Shown here: one piece after another, positions 13,260 through 15,088 of the stretch
Layout: the number at the start of each line of letters is the position of its first letter
How positions within the stretch are numbered: the first letter of the stretch is position 1
Assembly: GCA_020431945.1 (NCBI GenBank)
Contig: JAGQHH010000226.1
Location: 1 to 15,088 of the forward strand
DNA length: 15,088 nt
Reading direction: 5' to 3'
DNA from: Cyanobacteria bacterium HKST-UBA02
GTDB lineage: Bacteria > Cyanobacteriota > Vampirovibrionia > Obscuribacterales > Obscuribacteraceae
The notes under the pieces: generated by a model
What the model saw: the letters and a program-made list of their open reading frames with translations, nothing else
The model's database searches: none
What the model was told of the DNA's origin: nothing
Position numbers and translations under genes: made by a program

Positions 13260-14666
13260 TCACTTGCTGGCATCGACCAGAGCATCCAGAGTGTCGAGCT
13301 CGAGCAGGCGCTGATCGAGTTTGCCCAGGGCCAGGGGCACCTGACCACCGATGATGAATTTCTGGCTTCTCGGTCGTTTGATGGAGGACACCGCATCGAC
13401 AACCGAGAGGCTGTTGCTGACTGTATAAACAGTGGCAGCTGAAGCAACGGTCTTGTTGAATGAGAATGGACGATCCGGTAGAGCCGAACCGGAGTAGATC
13501 AGCATGGTGCCCCAGGCCAGTTTGGGAGCGGCGATGGCTGTGTTCATCAAGGCCCGGTGGGCGAACTGCCGGTCGGCTTTGCTCGCCACCTCGGTTTCTC
13601 TCTGGAGCTGGTGGCTGAGGAGCTCGAGCTCGGCTTTATAGACCACATGACGCTTCCTCAGCCTGGGTGGATACTTGCTCTCCGGTATGGAAGCCATCTC
13701 CCGGGAGAGGATGTCCAGAGCGGCCTGCAATTTTTCGAAGCATCCCGAGCCGGAGCCAGAGCCAGAGTCAGGGCAAGAAATCTCGGCAAGCATTTCAGAA
13801 AGGCTGGCGGCCCGGGCGCGCCTGGTGAAATAGCGGTTGATGAAAGGGCTAGCCATGACCGCTGAGGACGAGACGACAAAGCCTATGCCCGAAGGGGTAG
13901 CGAGGGTCTTGTTGCCGGTGCTGGCGGTGAGCAGCCCCATTAGCGATCCGCAATAGCCACCGGCACCGGTGGCAACCAGACCGTTCAGATAACTGACATT
14001 GCGGCTCACGACATTGCTGTGTCGTTCAGCATAGAAGCGTGCGAATTCCTCGATGCTGAGGTCGCGCATGAGCTCGAGAACCCGGGTTTCGTGCTCGATC
14101 AGCCTGGCGGTTTCCGGGTCGCTCAAAAGGGGAGCAAGCTCTTTCTGCCGTCCAGAGAGGAGCTCGTCGATCTCGGCTTGAAGGCTCTTGATACTGGCGA
14201 GGGCGGACTCCGGATCGAGTTTCTTTTTTTTGACCGATCGGTCCCTCAGCTTATCTAAGAAAGCTTCCGTCAGAATACCGCCCTGAATGATACCCTGACC
14301 GGTGACCAGCATGGCGCTGCCATATTCGAGCACTGTCGGATCCGGGGTTTTAGTCGCCCAGCGCTCGGTAGCCAGGACCGTGCTGCCGGCAAGAGCGAAT
14401 CCGGCGGAGAGAAAGTTGTAGGCGAATTGTCTGATGGTGCGAAATTTCGACTGATAGGCGTTGGCGATTCGGAATTTCGTGTTGAGCTTCAAGATCTCGA
14501 GCTCACGGTCGACTATGTGGTCGGTGGAGCCGGTGGCGGCCTCCAGTCCCAGAACCGGAAGCGATGCCTGACCCAGGGAGAGCACCGTAGCCAGAATGGC
14601 GACTGTGGCTGTCAGGCGGGTCAGCGAGGTCCTTTCACTCCGGCAAGGCTCAGTATGATTTCCCAT
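13260..14666 (-). CDS. Uncharacterised multi-pass membrane protein
   Basis: I do not recognise this 468-residue protein. Hydrophobic stretches occur at about residues 18-40 (signal peptide or first helix), 84-100, 116-134, 226-250, 258-276, 381-398 and 408-425. A charged, probably coiled-coil segment (about 145-215) separates the second and third pairs; another helical segment (about 310-375) contains an SGSGSGSG tract just before it (301-308). The arrangement of two similar halves, each a helix pair plus charged helices, hints at an internal duplication, which I have not tested. The ATG at 14666 overlaps the upstream EVE gene by 46 nt. An alternative is CTG at 14624-14622, which overlaps the EVE stop as CTGA, has AAAGGA five nt upstream and gives a cleaner signal-like N-terminus (MTRLTATVAILATVLSLG). 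Translation is probably coupled to the EVE gene. Function unknown. Confidence 0.75.
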   Translation of the reverse strand: MGNHTEPCRSERTSLTRLTATVAILATVLSLGQASLPVLGLEAATGSTDHIVDRELEILKLNTKFRIANAYQSKFRTIRQFAYNFLSAGFALAGSTVLATERWATKTPDPTVLEYGSAMLVTGQGIIQGGILTEAFLDKLRDRSVKKKKLDPESALASIKSLQAEIDELLSGRQKELAPLLSDPETARLIEHETRVLELMRDLSIEEFARFYAERHSNVVSRNVSYLNGLVATGAGGYCGSLMGLLTASTGNKTLATPSGIGFVVSSSAVMASPFINRYFTRRARAASLSEMLAEISCPDSGSGSGSGCFEKLQAALDILSREMASIPESKYPPRLRKRHVVYKAELELLSHQLQRETEVASKADRQFAHRALMNTAIAAPKLAWGTMLIYSGSALPDRPFSFNKTVASAATVYTVSNSLSVVDAVSSIKRPRSQKFIIGGQVPLALGKLDQRLLELDTLDALVDASK

Positions 14667-15088
14667 TCTTTCTCGGTGACCGGCTGAATCGAGAGCCTGG
14701 CACCACGCCTGGTGACCATCATCTCTTCGAGACCCTTCGCTTCTTTCAGTTCGGTGAGGCTCACTTCCCTGGGAAGCTTGGCGACATAGCGAATGTCCAC
14801 CATATACCAGGTGGGTTCTTTCTTCTTGCTTTTCTCGTCGAAATATTTCGCGTTCGGATCGAAGGCAGTGTGGTCCGGATAGCCTTCTTTATCGATCTCG
14901 GCTATGCCGGCGATGCCGGGCGGATTGGAATTGCTGTGATAGAAGAAGACGAGATCGCCTTTCTTGATCGTGTCCCTGAGAAGATTGCGGGCCTGATAAT
15001 TGCGCACGCCTTCCCAGTATGTGACCTTATCCGTCTTGAGATCGTCGATGGAGTATACGTCCGGTTCGGACTTGAACAGCCAGTATTG
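14621..15088 (-). CDS. EVE-domain (PUA-like) protein, start just off window
   Basis: The frame is open to the window edge and encodes 155 residues beginning QYWLFKSEPDVYSIDDL, which is the usual beginning of the EVE family (PF01878; THYN1-like) after the initiator Met, so only one or a few residues are missing. Further family stretches are WEGVRNYQARN, IKKGDLVFFYHSN, GIAGIAEI, PTWYMVDIRY and a C-terminal LSIQPVTEKEWEIIL. EVE domains belong to the PUA-like superfamily; members bind modified nucleobases in DNA or RNA, and the bacterial stand-alone proteins have no firmly established role. No signal peptide. The stop overlaps the beginning of the next gene, with which it probably forms an operon. 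Confidence 0.93.
   Translation of the reverse strand, partial: QYWLFKSEPDVYSIDDLKTDKVTYWEGVRNYQARNLLRDTIKKGDLVFFYHSNSNPPGIAGIAEIDKEGYPDHTAFDPNAKYFDEKSKKKEPTWYMVDIRYVAKLPREVSLTELKEAKGLEEMMVTRRGARLSIQPVTEKEWEIILSLAGVKGPR

Overview
The window reads as chromosomal DNA of a GC-rich, Gram-negative-type bacterium. Several products carry Sec-type signal peptides, GTG and TTG starts are common, and there is no phage or insertion-sequence gene, CRISPR array, rRNA or tRNA. The lineage cannot be fixed from sequence alone. The style of the histidine kinase and of the uncharacterised membrane protein faintly recalls Obscuribacterales (Vampirovibrionia/Melainabacteria), but this is a low-confidence impression.

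Layout. (1) 1-661 (-): a serine beta-lactamase/penicillin-binding-fold hydrolase cut by the window edge, divergent from (2) 755-1483 (+), an exported protein with a C-terminal YbjQ/UPF0145 domain. (3) 1721-3826 (+): an exported S9 prolyl-oligopeptidase-family peptidase, tail to tail with (4) an MFS exporter (complement 3827-5281, start unclear). (5) 5223-7075 (+): a two-gene operon of an N-formylglutamate amidohydrolase-like zinc hydrolase and a glutathione-synthetase-like ATP-grasp ligase. (6) 7104-7627 (+): a consensus promoter with a 17-bp palindrome in its spacer, a leader hairpin, a near-perfect Shine-Dalgarno sequence and a small helical-repeat protein. (7) 7692-10701: a divergent module made of an unknown 211-aa protein (-) and a histidine kinase/OmpR-family response regulator pair (+). 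The intergenic region between them holds five tandem 11-bp repeats placed like response-regulator binding sites just upstream of a promoter with a perfect -10 and a poor -35. (8) 10716-13141 (-): an mscS-like then corA operon. (9) 13260-15088 (-): an EVE-domain protein (first residue or so off the window) overlapping an uncharacterised 468-aa membrane protein.

The most unusual structure is a degenerate copy of the 3' end of corA at 7613-7692, in the same orientation as the real one at 10715-10812. The two copies bracket exactly the 211-aa gene/kinase/regulator module. The copy keeps the CorA reading frame across an 18-nt deletion, lies in frame directly behind the TAG stop of the 211-aa gene, and supplies the last codons and stop of the helical-repeat gene on the other strand. 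The module therefore looks inserted or duplicated at a former junction between the repeat-protein gene and corA. Also notable are the likely autoregulatory 11-bp repeat array, the palindrome-controlled promoter, an exported form of the normally leaderless YbjQ family, the ligase/hydrolase pair, and three genes whose best-spaced ribosome-binding signals point to no standard start codon.
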